A DNA stretch of 64,000 bases from Alkalicaulis satelles (GCF_008630495.1 NZ_VWOJ01000004.1:185784-249783); one strand, 5' to 3'. Shown: positions 45,791 to 55,271, counted from the first letter of the stretch. Notes: generated by a model from the letters alone, not told the origin. Program-made: numbers and translations.

Positions 45791-45805
45791 TGCTCATCTG
45801 GAGCA
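45791..45805. promoter_or_regulatory. operator-like inverted repeat 2 overlapping the nadA leader
   Basis: TGCTCATCTGGAGCA is a perfect 5-bp inverted repeat TGCTC/GAGCA with a 5-base spacer, followed by AAAAGGAG, the nadA ribosome site (45805-45812). A bound repressor here would block the promoter or the start of transcription. Alphaproteobacterial nad operons are known to be under NadQ-type control; whether this is its motif is inference. Confidence 0.6.
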
Positions 45806-45818
45806 AAAGGAGTCGGCC

Positions 45819-46934
45819 ATGGACGGCATGATCCGCACCCCCATCAGTGACTGGCCCGAAGCCGATGCGCTCGTCTATGACGACGGCGTCAAGGCGCGCA
45901 CCGATCATCTCTATGCGCGCGTGAAGGACGTGGTCACCCCCATGGAGTGGCCGGTTTTCGCCCCGCTGATCGACGCCATCAACCGGCTGAAAACCGAGCG
46001 CGGTGCGGTGATCCTGGCGCACAACTACATGACGCCCGAGATTTTCAACTGCGTGGGCGACATCACCGGCGACTCGCTCAAGCTCGCCCAGGTGGCCGCC
46101 GAGGCCGAGGAAGACGTGATCGTCCAGGCGGGCGTCCACTTCATGGCCGAGACCGCGAAAATCCTCTCGCCCGAAAAGACCGTGCTGATCCCCGACATGA
46201 AAGCGGGCTGCTCGCTGGCCAGCTCCATCACCGGCGCGGACGTGCGCGCCATCAAGGCCGCCTATCCGGACCTGCCCATCGTCACCTATGTGAACACTTC
46301 GGCCGAGGTGAAAGCGTATTCGGACATCTGCTGCACCTCGTCCAACGCCGTCCAGGTGGTCGAGGCCGCCGCCGCGCAATGGGGCGTGGACACGGTAATC
46401 CTGATCCCCGACCAGTATCTGGCCCGTAACGTCGCCGCCCAGACTGATATCAAAATCCTCACCTGGAAGGGTGCGTGCGAGGTGCATGAGGAGTTCACGC
46501 CCGGCGATATTGACGAGCTGCGCGCCGCCCACCCGGACGCGGTGATCCTCACCCACCCCGAATGCCCGCCCGACGTGATGGCGCGCGCCGATTTCGCCGG
46601 CTCCACCGGCGCCATGGCCGCCTATGTGAAGGAGCGCGCCCCGAAAAAGGCGATCCTGATCACCGAATGCTCCATGAGCGATAATGTGGCGGTGGAGAAC
46701 CCGGGCGTTCAGTTCGTGCGCCCGTGCAATCTCTGCCCCCACATGAAGCGCATCACGCTCAAGGGCATTTACGAGGCGCTGCGCGACATGCAGCACGAGG
46801 TCCATGTGGACCCGGAGATCGCAGACCTCGCGCGCGCCAGCCTGCAGGCCATGCTCGACCTGCCGCGCCTCGCTACGCCGCCGCACTTTGACACCGGCAA
46901 GGCCGCGCCCGCAGCGGCGTATGTGAGCGTGTGA
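45819..46934 (+). CDS. nadA: quinolinate synthase A
   Basis: A 371-residue [4Fe-4S] enzyme that condenses iminoaspartate with dihydroxyacetone phosphate to quinolinate. The three cluster-Cys regions are visible: YSDICCTSSNAVQVVE, ILTHPECPPDVMA and RPCNLCPHMKRITLKGI. AHNYMTPEIFN and FMAETAKILSPEKTVLIPD are conserved substrate segments. It opens the nadA-nadB-nadC set, with two inverted-repeat operator candidates upstream; a strong AAAGGAG site precedes the ATG. Confidence 0.96.
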   Translation: MDGMIRTPISDWPEADALVYDDGVKARTDHLYARVKDVVTPMEWPVFAPLIDAINRLKTERGAVILAHNYMTPEIFNCVGDITGDSLKLAQVAAEAEEDVIVQAGVHFMAETAKILSPEKTVLIPDMKAGCSLASSITGADVRAIKAAYPDLPIVTYVNTSAEVKAYSDICCTSSNAVQVVEAAAAQWGVDTVILIPDQYLARNVAAQTDIKILTWKGACEVHEEFTPGDIDELRAAHPDAVILTHPECPPDVMARADFAGSTGAMAAYVKERAPKKAILITECSMSDNVAVENPGVQFVRPCNLCPHMKRITLKGIYEALRDMQHEVHVDPEIADLARASLQAMLDLPRLATPPHFDTGKAAPAAAYVSV

Positions 46935-46975
46935 TGGGGTGCGGGTCATGACGCCCCGCAGAACGCTCCACCCTG

Positions 46976-47047
46976 GCGTTTCCCCGGCGAAAGCCGGGGC
47001 CCAGCTACGCCGGTGCGTCTGGATCCCGGCTTTCGCCGGGAAAACGC
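46976..47047. repeat. inverted-repeat element in nadA-nadB gap
   Basis: Arms of 24 bases match at 22 positions: left GCGTTTCCCCGGCGAAAGCC, right the reverse complement ending GCCGGGAAAACGC. This CCCGGCGAAAGCCGGG type of element is dispersed in many alphaproteobacterial genomes. The whole 46935-47220 gap holds only repeats; I see no gene. Confidence 0.75.
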
Positions 47048-47085
47048 AAGTTTGTGGGCAGGCGCTATTCAGTCAAAGCCCGCTC

Positions 47086-47213
47086 CACCCCACCCTGGCC
47101 TTCCCCTCAAGGGGAGGGAAGGCGGCTGCAGCCTCGCGCTTACTCAGCCGCCCGAAGCGCCCGCATGACCATCAGCACGCCCTCCCCTTGAGGGGAGGGA
47201 CGGGGTGAGGGGG
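47086..47213. repeat. pair of inverted CCCTCCCCTTGAGGGGAGGG-type repeats
   Basis: Two copies of a palindromic core (CTTCCCCTCAAGGGGAGGG at about 47100-47118 and CCTCCCCTTGAGGGGAGGG at about 47181-47199) face each other in inverted order with flanking CACCC/GGGTG. The right copy ends 7 bp before the nadB ATG and may affect its translation. Confidence 0.7.
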
Positions 47214-47220
47214 TGATGCC

Positions 47221-48744
47221 ATGACCTCTCCCGTCATCATCGCGGGCGCCGGGATCGCCGGCCTTTGGGCGGCGCTGCATAGCGCGCCGCGCCGGGTGAT
47301 CCTGTTGACCGGCGCGCCGCTGGGCGAGGGTGCGTCCACCGCCTGGGCGCAAGGCGGCGTGGCGGCTGCGCTGGGTTGCGATGACGCGCCTGCGCTGCAT
47401 GCGGCAGACACGATTGAAGCGGGCGCCGGGCTGGTGGACGCAGACGCCGCGCGCCTGCTGGCTGAAGCGGGGCCGTCTGAGGTCGAGGCGCTCTTTACGC
47501 TGGGCGCGCCGTTCGAGCGTGCGGATGACGGCGCCTGGGCGTTGTCGCGCGAGGCGGCCCACAGCCGGGCGCGGGTGGCGCGGGTCAAGGGCGACCAGGC
47601 CGGCGCAGGCATTCTCGCCGCCCTGATCAAAGCGGCGCGCGCGGCGGACCATATCGAGATCCGCGAGGGCTGGCGCGCTGCCGGGCTGCTGCCTGCACGC
47701 GGCGAGGGCTGTGCGGGCGTGATCGCGCGCGCTCACGATGGCGCGCTGGAAGCCTTTGAGGGCGAGGTGGTGCTCGCCACGGGCTCGCTGTGCGGGCTCT
47801 ACGCCGTCACCACCACGCCCTGGACCAGCCAGGGCCAGGCGCTGGCCATGGCCGCAGAGCTGGGCGCGGTGATCCGTGATCCTGAATTTGTCCAGTTTCA
47901 CCCCACAGCCATCGATATCGGGCGCGACCCGGCGCCGCTGGCCACCGAGGCGCTGCGTGGGGAGGGGGCGGTGCTGATCGACGCGGCTGGCGCGCGCTTC
48001 ATGGCGGGTGTCCATCCGCTAGCCGAGCTGGCGCCCCGCGACGTAGTCGCGCGCGCCGTGCATCGCCAGAACCGGAGCGGGGAGGGTGCATTCCTCGACG
48101 CGCGCGCAGCGGTGGGCGCTGAGTTCCCCGAGCGCTTCCCGGCGGTGTTCGCCGCCTGCATGAGCGCCGGGATTGATCCGCGCGCCGCGCCCATCCCTGT
48201 GGCCCCGGCGGCGCACTATCACATGGGCGGGATCGCGACCGATCTGGACGGATTTACCGGCGTGCCGGGGCTTTATGCGGTGGGCGAGTGCGCCGCGCCG
48301 GGCGTGCATGGCGCCAACCGGCTCGCCTCCAACTCCCTGCTGGACGGTCTGGTCTTCGCCCGGAGGGCGGCGCAGCGTTTGCGCGCACAGCCCCTAGCGC
48401 TGACGCCGGGCGTTGCGCCCCGCATCGCGCCGGACCTGCCCGGTCCCGCCCTGCAGCGCCTGCGTCAGGTGATGAGCGCGGAAGCGGGCGTGGAGCGCGA
48501 GGGGGCAGGGCTCGTCCGGCTCCTGGGCGTCATCGAAGCCCTCGAAGCGCGCTATGGCGCGGCCCATGCCCTGATCGCGTCGCGCTTCGTGGCGGCGGCG
48601 GCGCTGGCGCGCACGGAAAGCCGCGGCGCCCATTACCGGCTGGATCATCCCGGTGCGAGCGCCCGCTCCGTCTCCACCCGCCTGACACTGGAGGCGCTGC
48701 GCGCTGCGCCTGCGCCCCTGAAAGCCGCCGGAGCTGCTGAATGA
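47221..48744 (+). CDS. nadB: L-aspartate oxidase
   Basis: A 507-residue FAD enzyme that oxidises L-aspartate to iminoaspartate, the substrate of NadA. Seen: the dinucleotide motif IIAGAGIAGLWAAL, GASTAWAQGGVAAALG (FAD site), FVQFHPTAID, HYHMGGIATDLDGFTGVPGL and CAAPGVHGANRLASNSLLDGL, the last with the active-site region of the succinate-dehydrogenase/LASPO family. It is separated from nadA by a repeat-filled 286-bp gap and overlaps nadC by ATGA. Confidence 0.95.
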   Translation: MTSPVIIAGAGIAGLWAALHSAPRRVILLTGAPLGEGASTAWAQGGVAAALGCDDAPALHAADTIEAGAGLVDADAARLLAEAGPSEVEALFTLGAPFERADDGAWALSREAAHSRARVARVKGDQAGAGILAALIKAARAADHIEIREGWRAAGLLPARGEGCAGVIARAHDGALEAFEGEVVLATGSLCGLYAVTTTPWTSQGQALAMAAELGAVIRDPEFVQFHPTAIDIGRDPAPLATEALRGEGAVLIDAAGARFMAGVHPLAELAPRDVVARAVHRQNRSGEGAFLDARAAVGAEFPERFPAVFAACMSAGIDPRAAPIPVAPAAHYHMGGIATDLDGFTGVPGLYAVGECAAPGVHGANRLASNSLLDGLVFARRAAQRLRAQPLALTPGVAPRIAPDLPGPALQRLRQVMSAEAGVEREGAGLVRLLGVIEALEARYGAAHALIASRFVAAAALARTESRGAHYRLDHPGASARSVSTRLTLEALRAAPAPLKAAGAAE

Positions 48745-49589
48745 TCATCCCCCCCGTGCCGCGCGGCATTGTCGCGGAAATCGTGTCCCTGACGCTGGAC
48801 GAGGATCTGGGCGGGCGCGGCGACCTTACATCGCTGGCCACCATCCCCGAAGACGCTCGCGCCGTGTTCGACATCGCCGCGCGCACAGACGGCGTGCTCG
48901 CCGGTGTGCAGGCCGCCGACGAGGTCTTCGCCCATGTGGACGAGCATATCGGCGTGGAGTGGTTCGTGCGCGATGGCGGCGAGCTCTCTGCCGGACGCGC
49001 CGCCGCGCGCCTGTCGGGGCCCGCCCGCTCCATCCTGACGGCCGAGCGCGCGGCGCTCAATTTCCTCGGCCGGCTGTCGGGCGTCGCCACGCTGACAAGG
49101 CGCTATGCCGCGGCGATCGCGGGCACGGGCGCGGTGATCGCCCATACGCGCAAGACCACGCCGGCCCTGCGCGCGCTGGAGATACAGGCCGTGCGCGCAG
49201 GCGGCGGCGCGCCCCACCGCTTCGGCCTCGATGATGCGGTGCTGATCAAGGACAATCACGTGGCGGTGTGCGGCTCGGCGGGCGAGGCGGTGCGCCGCGC
49301 GCGCGCTTTTTGCGGCCACATGACCCGCATTGCGGTGGAGATCGACCGGCTCGATCAGCTCGCCGAAGTGCTCGAGGTAGGCGCTGAAAGCGTGCTCCTG
49401 GACAATTTCACCCTGGACGATCTGCGCCAGGCGGTGAATCTCGCCAAGGGCCGCGTCACGCTGGAAGCCTCAGGTGGGGTGACCCTGGAGACCGTGCGCG
49501 CCATCGCCGAGACGGGCATCGACGTGATCAGCGTCGGCGCGCTGACCCATTCGGCCCCGGTGCTCGATCTGGCGCTGGATGCAGTTTAG
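48741..49589 (+). CDS. nadC: nicotinate-nucleotide pyrophosphorylase (quinolinate phosphoribosyltransferase)
   Basis: A 282-residue enzyme that turns quinolinate and PRPP into nicotinate mononucleotide. Seen: [54 protein letters not shown] (substrate-binding Arg/Lys), [15 protein letters not shown] and [19 protein letters not shown] plus [12 protein letters not shown]. It completes the nadABC set and overlaps the convergent NrdJ-like gene by 4 bases. Confidence 0.96.
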   Translation: MIIPPVPRGIVAEIVSLTLDEDLGGRGDLTSLATIPEDARAVFDIAARTDGVLAGVQAADEVFAHVDEHIGVEWFVRDGGELSAGRAAARLSGPARSILTAERAALNFLGRLSGVATLTRRYAAAIAGTGAVIAHTRKTTPALRALEIQAVRAGGGAPHRFGLDDAVLIKDNHVAVCGSAGEAVRRARAFCGHMTRIAVEIDRLDQLAEVLEVGAESVLLDNFTLDDLRQAVNLAKGRVTLEASGGVTLETVRAIAETGIDVISVGALTHSAPVLDLALDAV

Positions 49590-52162
49590 GTCTGACCCGG
49601 CGGCGGGCCGGACCAGTCACACGCTTCGCAGGAGAGATGCGCGCCCTGTTCCACCAGGGTGAAGTGGCCGCAATCGGGGCAGGGCTCGCCGTAATAGTCC
49701 GGCGCGGGCGCGCGGGCGGGGGCGGGGCCTGAGCTGGCGTTCGCTGGCGCATCGCTGCTGTCAGAGGCGGGTTTGCGCGGGCGGCCGGCGAGCATCACCA
49801 CATTGTCGGGCAGCTGGCCGCGCGAGAAGCCGCGCGAGATGAGGCTGGCCGGATCGGCCTGGGCGGCGAGCTTTTCGCTGGCCACGCCGCGCCCGAGCCC
49901 GGCCGGGTCGGCGCCCTGGTCCTCGCCCTGGGCCAGATCCTCGCGGCCCAGATAGCTCACCGCCAGTTCGCGGAACAGATAGTCCAGGATGGAGGTGGCG
50001 TAGGTGATGGAATCATTGCCCTCCACCGGCCCGGCCGGCTCGAAGCGGGTGAACAAATAGGCGTCCACAAACTCCTCCAGCGGCACGCCGTATTGCAGGC
50101 CGATGGAGATGGCGATGGCGAAATTGTTCATCAGCGAACGGAAGGCCGCGCCTTCCTTGTGCATGTCGATGAAAATCTCGCCCAGCTCGCCGTTCTCGAA
50201 CTCGCCGGTGTGCAGATAGACCTTGTGGCCGCCCACCGTGGCTTTCTGGATATAGCCCTTGCGCCGGTCGGGCAGTTTGCGGCGCGCCGCGGCGCGCTCC
50301 ACCACCGTCTCCACCACGCGCTCGATGACGCGCTCTTCGGTGATGATGTCGCGCGGCCCGTAATCGCCGCCCTCGAACTCGATAGTGTTGAGCAGATCAT
50401 AGAGCGCCTCGCCCTCGCGGCGGATGGCGATGGCGTGCAGGCCCATGCGGCAGGCGCTGGCGGCCAACGCGCCGGCCTCGTCCATGGACGCCGAACCGGG
50501 CAGGGCGATCTCCAGCCCGCAGGAGGCGCCCAGAACGCCTTCCACCGCCGCGGCCATGGCCAGGCGCGCGCCTGCGTCCGGGTCGGCGAATACGGCGCGG
50601 CGCTCAGGGGACAGCGCGGTGCAATCGTCCAGGCGGCCTGCGCCCTGCACATAGCGCTCGGCAGCAGCGATATCGACCGGGTCCACGCCCAGGGCTTCCA
50701 GAAGGCGCCCGCCGGCGCGGTCGAAGCGTTCGGGGCTGATGCCGCAACGCTGGGCGATCTCGGGTCCCAGGCTCCAGCGATTGACCGCAAAGCGCAGCGG
50801 CACGCCCTCGGCGAGGGCGGCGTTGATGCGGGCGAACGCCGCCTCGTCCACGCCTTGGCGCGCCAGCGCCTCGATCCAGTCCGCCTGATGGCCGGTCAGG
50901 GACCGCGCGCCCAGCGCATGGGCGCGGGCGGTGTCCTGCATGGCTTCGGGCAAGTCGGCGAGCGCGGCTTCCACGCAGGGTGCGAAACGCTGCCCGCCCG
51001 GGCCGTCCAGCGCGGCGGGCGGGTGCACGCCGACTGATTCTGCATCGAGGAAGGCCGCTGACAGCGCGTCGGGACGGTGCAAGGAGAGCGGGGCGGGGCT
51101 GACCGATGCGGCGTGGATCAGGGCGGCGGCGGCCTCGCGCCCGGCCTGGCTGTCATAGGCCAGACGCAGGCTGCACAACGCTGCGCTCAGCCCGGTGAGG
51201 GCGAGCGACCCGCCTGCGGCTTCGGCCACCGCGCCCCACAGGGATGCGGCGCTGGCGAGGCCCGCCTCGTCGATCTGGGCGTTCGTGATGAAACGGGTAA
51301 GCTCCAGGCTCGCCGCGGGCGGGGGCGGGGCGGCGATATCGGAAAATTCCAGATGCGGCAGGCCATGGGTCCACAGCGCTTCGGCCAGGCGGGTTGAGAG
51401 CTCACGCGCTGACGCGCCGCTGGTGAGGGTTTCGTCCGCGTCGGCCAGATCGAAAAAGCGCGCCGTCAGGCGCACGGGCGGGGCCTCAAGGGCCGGGCGC
51501 GCAGCGTGAAGCCCGGCTTCGGGCGCGGTCACGCCCTGGCGGGCGCGGGCAATGGCCCGCTCGATCATGGCGTCCGGGGCGCCGTCGCGGCGGGCGGCGC
51601 GGATGGCGCGCGCCAGCGCCCGGTTATGGCGCGGATCAAAGCATTCGCTCTCGGACCCCGTGCAATTGACGCAGGCGAGCGCTACAGCTTCCAGCCGTTC
51701 AGCCAGCACCCGCGCGCCCACATCGGCGGCGGCCTGGCCCATGGCGCCGGCGTTGAGATCATCGATCACGGCGGCCAGATCCTCCGCCCCGGCGGCGGGC
51801 GCAGGCGCACTGGCGGTGATTTGCTCGCCCCGCCACAGGGCCGGCGCCGGGCAGGCCTCGCGCGCGATCAGCGAGGCGGCGAGCTCGTCGCGCGCCAGGT
51901 CCTGATCGGCTTTGGGAAACACGCCCGCCAGCGCCGAGGCCAGAGCCCGGGTGACGCCCTTCGCATCCAGCGTGCCGCCCTCATCGGCCCAGTCTTCAGC
52001 CAGCGCCCCGAACGCGGCGCAGGCCCGCGCGCTCCAGCCTTGGGGAGCCTTCAGGCGCGCCTCGCCGCCTTCGGTCAGGGCGTCGGGGTCGGCGGCGCCC
52101 AGCGGCCGGGTCTCGAATTGAGGCGCGGCCTCAGCCAGGGTCAGGCGCGGCGTGACGGTCAT
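49586..52162 (-). CDS. NrdJ-derived (B12-dependent ribonucleotide reductase-like) protein lacking catalytic motifs
   Basis: An 858-residue protein clearly related to alphaproteobacterial class II ribonucleotide reductase, which is about 1200 residues. Matching parts: [15 protein letters not shown] (about 163-178); [18 protein letters not shown]; the C-terminal [20 protein letters not shown] (from about 627), [60 protein letters not shown]; and a terminal zinc site CPDCGHFTL...CEACDWSG. The catalytic core is gone: I find no NPCSE, no PTGTIG, and no GSGTGSNFS-like loop, and the middle is Ala-rich. It is intact as a reading frame, so a pseudoenzyme with a kept regulatory/C-terminal part is likely. 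It could be a shorter homologous family rather than a decayed gene. Confidence 0.75.
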   Translation of the reverse strand: MTVTPRLTLAEAAPQFETRPLGAADPDALTEGGEARLKAPQGWSARACAAFGALAEDWADEGGTLDAKGVTRALASALAGVFPKADQDLARDELAASLIAREACPAPALWRGEQITASAPAPAAGAEDLAAVIDDLNAGAMGQAAADVGARVLAERLEAVALACVNCTGSESECFDPRHNRALARAIRAARRDGAPDAMIERAIARARQGVTAPEAGLHAARPALEAPPVRLTARFFDLADADETLTSGASARELSTRLAEALWTHGLPHLEFSDIAAPPPPAASLELTRFITNAQIDEAGLASAASLWGAVAEAAGGSLALTGLSAALCSLRLAYDSQAGREAAAALIHAASVSPAPLSLHRPDALSAAFLDAESVGVHPPAALDGPGGQRFAPCVEAALADLPEAMQDTARAHALGARSLTGHQADWIEALARQGVDEAAFARINAALAEGVPLRFAVNRWSLGPEIAQRCGISPERFDRAGGRLLEALGVDPVDIAAAERYVQGAGRLDDCTALSPERRAVFADPDAGARLAMAAAVEGVLGASCGLEIALPGSASMDEAGALAASACRMGLHAIAIRREGEALYDLLNTIEFEGGDYGPRDIITEERVIERVVETVVERAAARRKLPDRRKGYIQKATVGGHKVYLHTGEFENGELGEIFIDMHKEGAAFRSLMNNFAIAISIGLQYGVPLEEFVDAYLFTRFEPAGPVEGNDSITYATSILDYLFRELAVSYLGREDLAQGEDQGADPAGLGRGVASEKLAAQADPASLISRGFSRGQLPDNVVMLAGRPRKPASDSSDAPANASSGPAPARAPAPDYYGEPCPDCGHFTLVEQGAHLSCEACDWSGPPPGQT

Positions 52163-52263
52163 GGCGGCTCCTCGGGGACGGCGCGAAAGGCGCGCGCGCG
52201 AATCACCGCTATCGTACCGGAGGCAGGGGCGGGGACGCGAATCCGTAAAGGGGCGGAAGGCGC

Positions 52264-52908
52264 CTAGCCTGCCCGAGCATAGCCGGGGGGATCGCCGTCC
52301 ACGATAGGGGCGGAAAGCTTGCAGCAGCCGCGCAGGCGCGGGCTGTCATCCTCGCGCCCCAGGACAAAGTCTCCGCGCCAGCCGAACTCGGCGTCGCTCA
52401 TGCCGTCATAACACTGGCCCGGCGAGATGGCGGCGGAGCCGGATTCGAACACGATATACGTGATGCGGTCCTCATCTGGACTGCTGACAGCGCTGTCGAG
52501 GCGGTGCGAGCGGGAATCGCCCCAATTCTGGTGGCTGAAAGTGACGCCTTCAGACGTGATGACAGCAACCCAGAACGGCTCTGTCCCCACGCAGCTCATG
52601 CCTTCAGGAAGTGGCGTGTCCGCGACCTTGGGAGCGCTGACGGGCGTGAGAAAGCTCATGTCGACCCAGCCGGAGAACTCTCCTGCCGGGAACAGGCCCC
52701 AGCCGTTCTCCACGCGCACGATCTCGATGGGCGCGGCGTCATGATGGAAGGCGCTGATGATCGGTGCATCCGCGTCCGGCGCCATGCGCACATTGAGCAG
52801 CTTGTCCGCTGACACTCCGCTGACCGCGTAATAGTCCGGGCCGGCCTGGGCGGCGGCGGCCGTCAGGGCGGCTGACACCAGGCCAGCGAGAATGACGCCA
52901 TGGTTCAT
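52264..52908 (-). CDS. exported SH3-like plus GTEPFW-domain protein
   Basis: A 214-residue protein with a signal peptide ([18 protein letters not shown]), a bacterial SH3-like domain ([37 protein letters not shown]) and a second domain with the [13 protein letters not shown] motif of COG3650-like envelope proteins. It has several cysteines in the second half ([20 protein letters not shown]), likely in disulfides. The function is unknown. The ATG at 52908 begins MNHGVIL; an upstream ATG at 52923 is possible. Confidence 0.75.
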   Translation of the reverse strand: MNHGVILAGLVSAALTAAAAQAGPDYYAVSGVSADKLLNVRMAPDADAPIISAFHHDAAPIEIVRVENGWGLFPAGEFSGWVDMSFLTPVSAPKVADTPLPEGMSCVGTEPFWVAVITSEGVTFSHQNWGDSRSHRLDSAVSSPDEDRITYIVFESGSAAISPGQCYDGMSDAEFGWRGDFVLGREDDSPRLRGCCKLSAPIVDGDPPGYARAG

Positions 52909-52959
52909 GACCGCGTCCTCCATTGCCGGGCTGAGCCTAGCATGGGCGGCGCAGGGCCG

Positions 52960-53298
52960 TCAGCCTCCCGGACCCGTCCTGTTTGAGATTGCTCCGCTTG
53001 CGGCGCGAATTCTTGTCTGTAAGGCAACGAGCGCAAGGATCACAAAGACAGACAGGCACCGGTTGAGGATGACGTAGTCATCAATGAAACCCGCCGGCGA
53101 GAGATAATACCCTGCCGTGATCAGGCCCGCCGTCAGCGCTGCCATCGCGAACTGGGCGGCGGCTGGCTCGTGACGCAGGATCATGACGGGGAACACGTAA
53201 AGCAGGCCGTGCGAGAATCCCAGCGGGGTCCAGCCGTCGAAGATCGCAATCGCCACGGTGAGTGCGAGCGCGGCCAGAATGAGCAGGGCGCGCGTCAT
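52960..53298 (-). CDS. small membrane protein resembling a sensor-kinase input domain
   Basis: A 112-residue protein with about four hydrophobic helices. The stretch FDGWTPLGFSHGLLYVFPVM and the later GYYLSPAGFIDDYVILNRCL resemble the membrane input domain that heads many PAS/histidine kinases, but no kinase follows. Its start overlaps the stop of the pseudo-caspase/lysozyme gene by 4 bases, so it is coupled to that gene. It is a stand-alone membrane partner or a remnant of a kinase. Confidence 0.7.
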   Translation of the reverse strand: MTRALLILAALALTVAIAIFDGWTPLGFSHGLLYVFPVMILRHEPAAAQFAMAALTAGLITAGYYLSPAGFIDDYVILNRCLSVFVILALVALQTRIRAASGAISNRTGPGG

Positions 53299-55271
53299 GT
53301 GGCGGCGCCCGCCGGTGTCACCACATAATCCCCGCCATGGGCGAAGAACAGCGCCGCTTCGGCTGCGCGCCGTTCGATTTGGCTGGCGCCGACCTGCATG
53401 GCCGGCCCGCCCAGAAAGGCGTTGTGCAGGCGCATGGCGTTGGCCGCGCCCATATGGTCGCCGCGATTGAGGCGCGCCAGAATGCGCGAGCGTGTGAGGG
53501 CCTCCAACCCGTTCTGGTGGACAAAGGAAATCAGGGCCGCCATCTGGGCGTCTGAGACCGGCACGCCGACCAGGGTGCGTATCTCGCTTTCAATTGCGCG
53601 CGCTTCGCGCCGCAGGAGCTGGAGCGCCTCAACCTGGCTGATCTGAACGTCGAACACCTGGTCGCATGGCAAGAGCACGCGCCCGTAACCGATCACCGAG
53701 CAATCATTCACGCGTGCAGCGCTCTCCCGGAAGGGTTCAAAGCTCAGGATCAGCTCCAGGGCGTCAACGCCTTCATCCTGTACAAGAAACAGGAAGGCTT
53801 CCATCTGTCGGCGGCTGACCAGTCCGCTCAGCGACTGCATGCCTGATCCCGGCACGCGCGCATGCACCCAACGCAGGAACTGGGCGGCGCTGACCGATTC
53901 GATATCGCTATTGATCCGCCGCACCAGGGTGGAATTGCGGAACGCTTCAGCTCCGATATTGAATGTGAGCGATATCAGGGCGTTGCGCTGGTTGTCGGTC
54001 AACTCACGCGTGACGGCTTCGTCAACCGCCCGGGCGGCGATGTCGATATCGCGCATCAGCAATTGAACGGCCCGCTCATAGCTGATGGTATTACCGGGCC
54101 GGGCGTCTGGTCCGGTATGCCCGTAGCCGATGGTGGGCACGCCCGCCTCGTCGAGATAGGTGTCCGCCCGGAAGGCTTCGAACATCCGGATCAGCTCGAT
54201 CACAGACTGGCCGGTGCGGCTGTCGCCGGCTACGGCAGGCGGCGGTTCCGCCTGGGCGTCGGAATCCGGCTCCAAAAACTGTTCTGGGATAACCGCCGTG
54301 ACCTGCTCTGCTGGCGGGTCCGGGGCGGGTCCGTTTTCAGCCTGATCGCCGGTTGCATCCCGGCGTGTCTCCAACAGGCCGCGCAGAGCTGGTGAAGCGT
54401 AACGCCGGGGCATGGCCGCAGCGAGCACCGACTGCCCAAAAATCACCGGGCTGATCTGGCTCGATGATTGTTCGTGAACCGCCAAGCTGACTTCGGCCAG
54501 GCTGTTGATGAGATCAGGGTTCTCAAGCGCACGCAACGTCACCAGGGCCGGCGTGAACAGCACCTCCTGACCGGGATGAGATCTCCATGCGTCGGGCACC
54601 AGCCCCGGCCGCACCGGCGTGGTGCGGTGAAGCGCCTCGCGGGACACGCGGACAGGGCCGTCCCGGTCACTGATCGCGATCGTTACTTCCGGGGGCGCTT
54701 CAAACATGTCCAGCCCGGTGCCGAAACTGGTCAGGCCGCCGCTGAACAGGCCGCCCATGCCCCGGGTTTCTATCAGGATGGTGGTTTTCGACGGGCTTGA
54801 ACCCAGCGGGTGGCTCCAGATTTCCTCCAGGCGGATGCCGCCCTCTGCGAAGCGGGTCAGGGGCAAGGGGCCGGTGTCGGTCGCGAGCAGGAAAATCGTA
54901 TTGTCCCCGGGAACCGCATGACCGGCGAAATAGACCAGAGACTCTGCGCCCGCCTCGGTGAGCCTGCCCAGAACATCAACGGAGCGCCGCAGCTGATGCT
55001 CGGTGGGATCAATGATGACGCCCCCGCCGATCAGGGCGTAACCGGCGTCTTGGGCATGCTGCGCCACCTGACGGGCGTGGGCGACATAATCGGGACGCGA
55101 GGGCAGGCTGCGGTAATGGGCCGCCACCATCACCAGGGCATAGCGGTCATGGCCGGGCTCGGGATGGATTTGCACACTGGCTGGCCGGTAGACGATCCAG
55201 GCCACCAGGCCGCAGAACACAAGGGCCAGACAAAACACCGCCAGAGTGATGATAGCGGATGAACGCGCCAT
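53295..55271 (-). CDS. membrane-anchored pseudo-caspase / GH24 lysozyme / pseudo-lysozyme fusion
   Basis: A 658-residue protein with an N-terminal membrane segment (ITLAVFCLALVFCGLVAWIV), a caspase-like (C14) domain at about 42-200, a disordered acidic linker (about 305-352), a GH24 lysozyme domain (355-495) and a second GH24-like domain (500-645). The caspase His is kept (YFAGH, His118), but the Cys position is Thr169 in TILIETRG. The first lysozyme has the full T4-type triad Glu365, Asp374, Thr380 (MFEAFRADTYLDEAGVPTIG). The second keeps Glu512 but lacks the Asp and Thr. The ATG at 55271 has GAGGG 8 bases upstream. It is cotranslated with the small membrane protein at 52960. The fusion suggests wall hydrolysis facing the periplasm; its trigger is unknown. 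Confidence 0.8.
   Translation of the reverse strand: MARSSAIITLAVFCLALVFCGLVAWIVYRPASVQIHPEPGHDRYALVMVAAHYRSLPSRPDYVAHARQVAQHAQDAGYALIGGGVIIDPTEHQLRRSVDVLGRLTEAGAESLVYFAGHAVPGDNTIFLLATDTGPLPLTRFAEGGIRLEEIWSHPLGSSPSKTTILIETRGMGGLFSGGLTSFGTGLDMFEAPPEVTIAISDRDGPVRVSREALHRTTPVRPGLVPDAWRSHPGQEVLFTPALVTLRALENPDLINSLAEVSLAVHEQSSSQISPVIFGQSVLAAAMPRRYASPALRGLLETRRDATGDQAENGPAPDPPAEQVTAVIPEQFLEPDSDAQAEPPPAVAGDSRTGQSVIELIRMFEAFRADTYLDEAGVPTIGYGHTGPDARPGNTISYERAVQLLMRDIDIAARAVDEAVTRELTDNQRNALISLTFNIGAEAFRNSTLVRRINSDIESVSAAQFLRWVHARVPGSGMQSLSGLVSRRQMEAFLFLVQDEGVDALELILSFEPFRESAARVNDCSVIGYGRVLLPCDQVFDVQISQVEALQLLRREARAIESEIRTLVGVPVSDAQMAALISFVHQNGLEALTRSRILARLNRGDHMGAANAMRLHNAFLGGPAMQVGASQIERRAAEAALFFAHGGDYVVTPAGAAT

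Noticed and set aside
44403..46949. Very long open frame on the minus strand across ivd and nadA
   Set aside because: It is antisense to two genes with clear family motifs; GC-rich codon use opens such frames. The translation is His/Gly/Arg-rich with no domain.
42980..55271. Lysozyme-like genes as signs of a prophage
   Set aside because: No holin, capsid, integrase or terminase lies near; one gene fits SpmX and the other is a membrane fusion protein.
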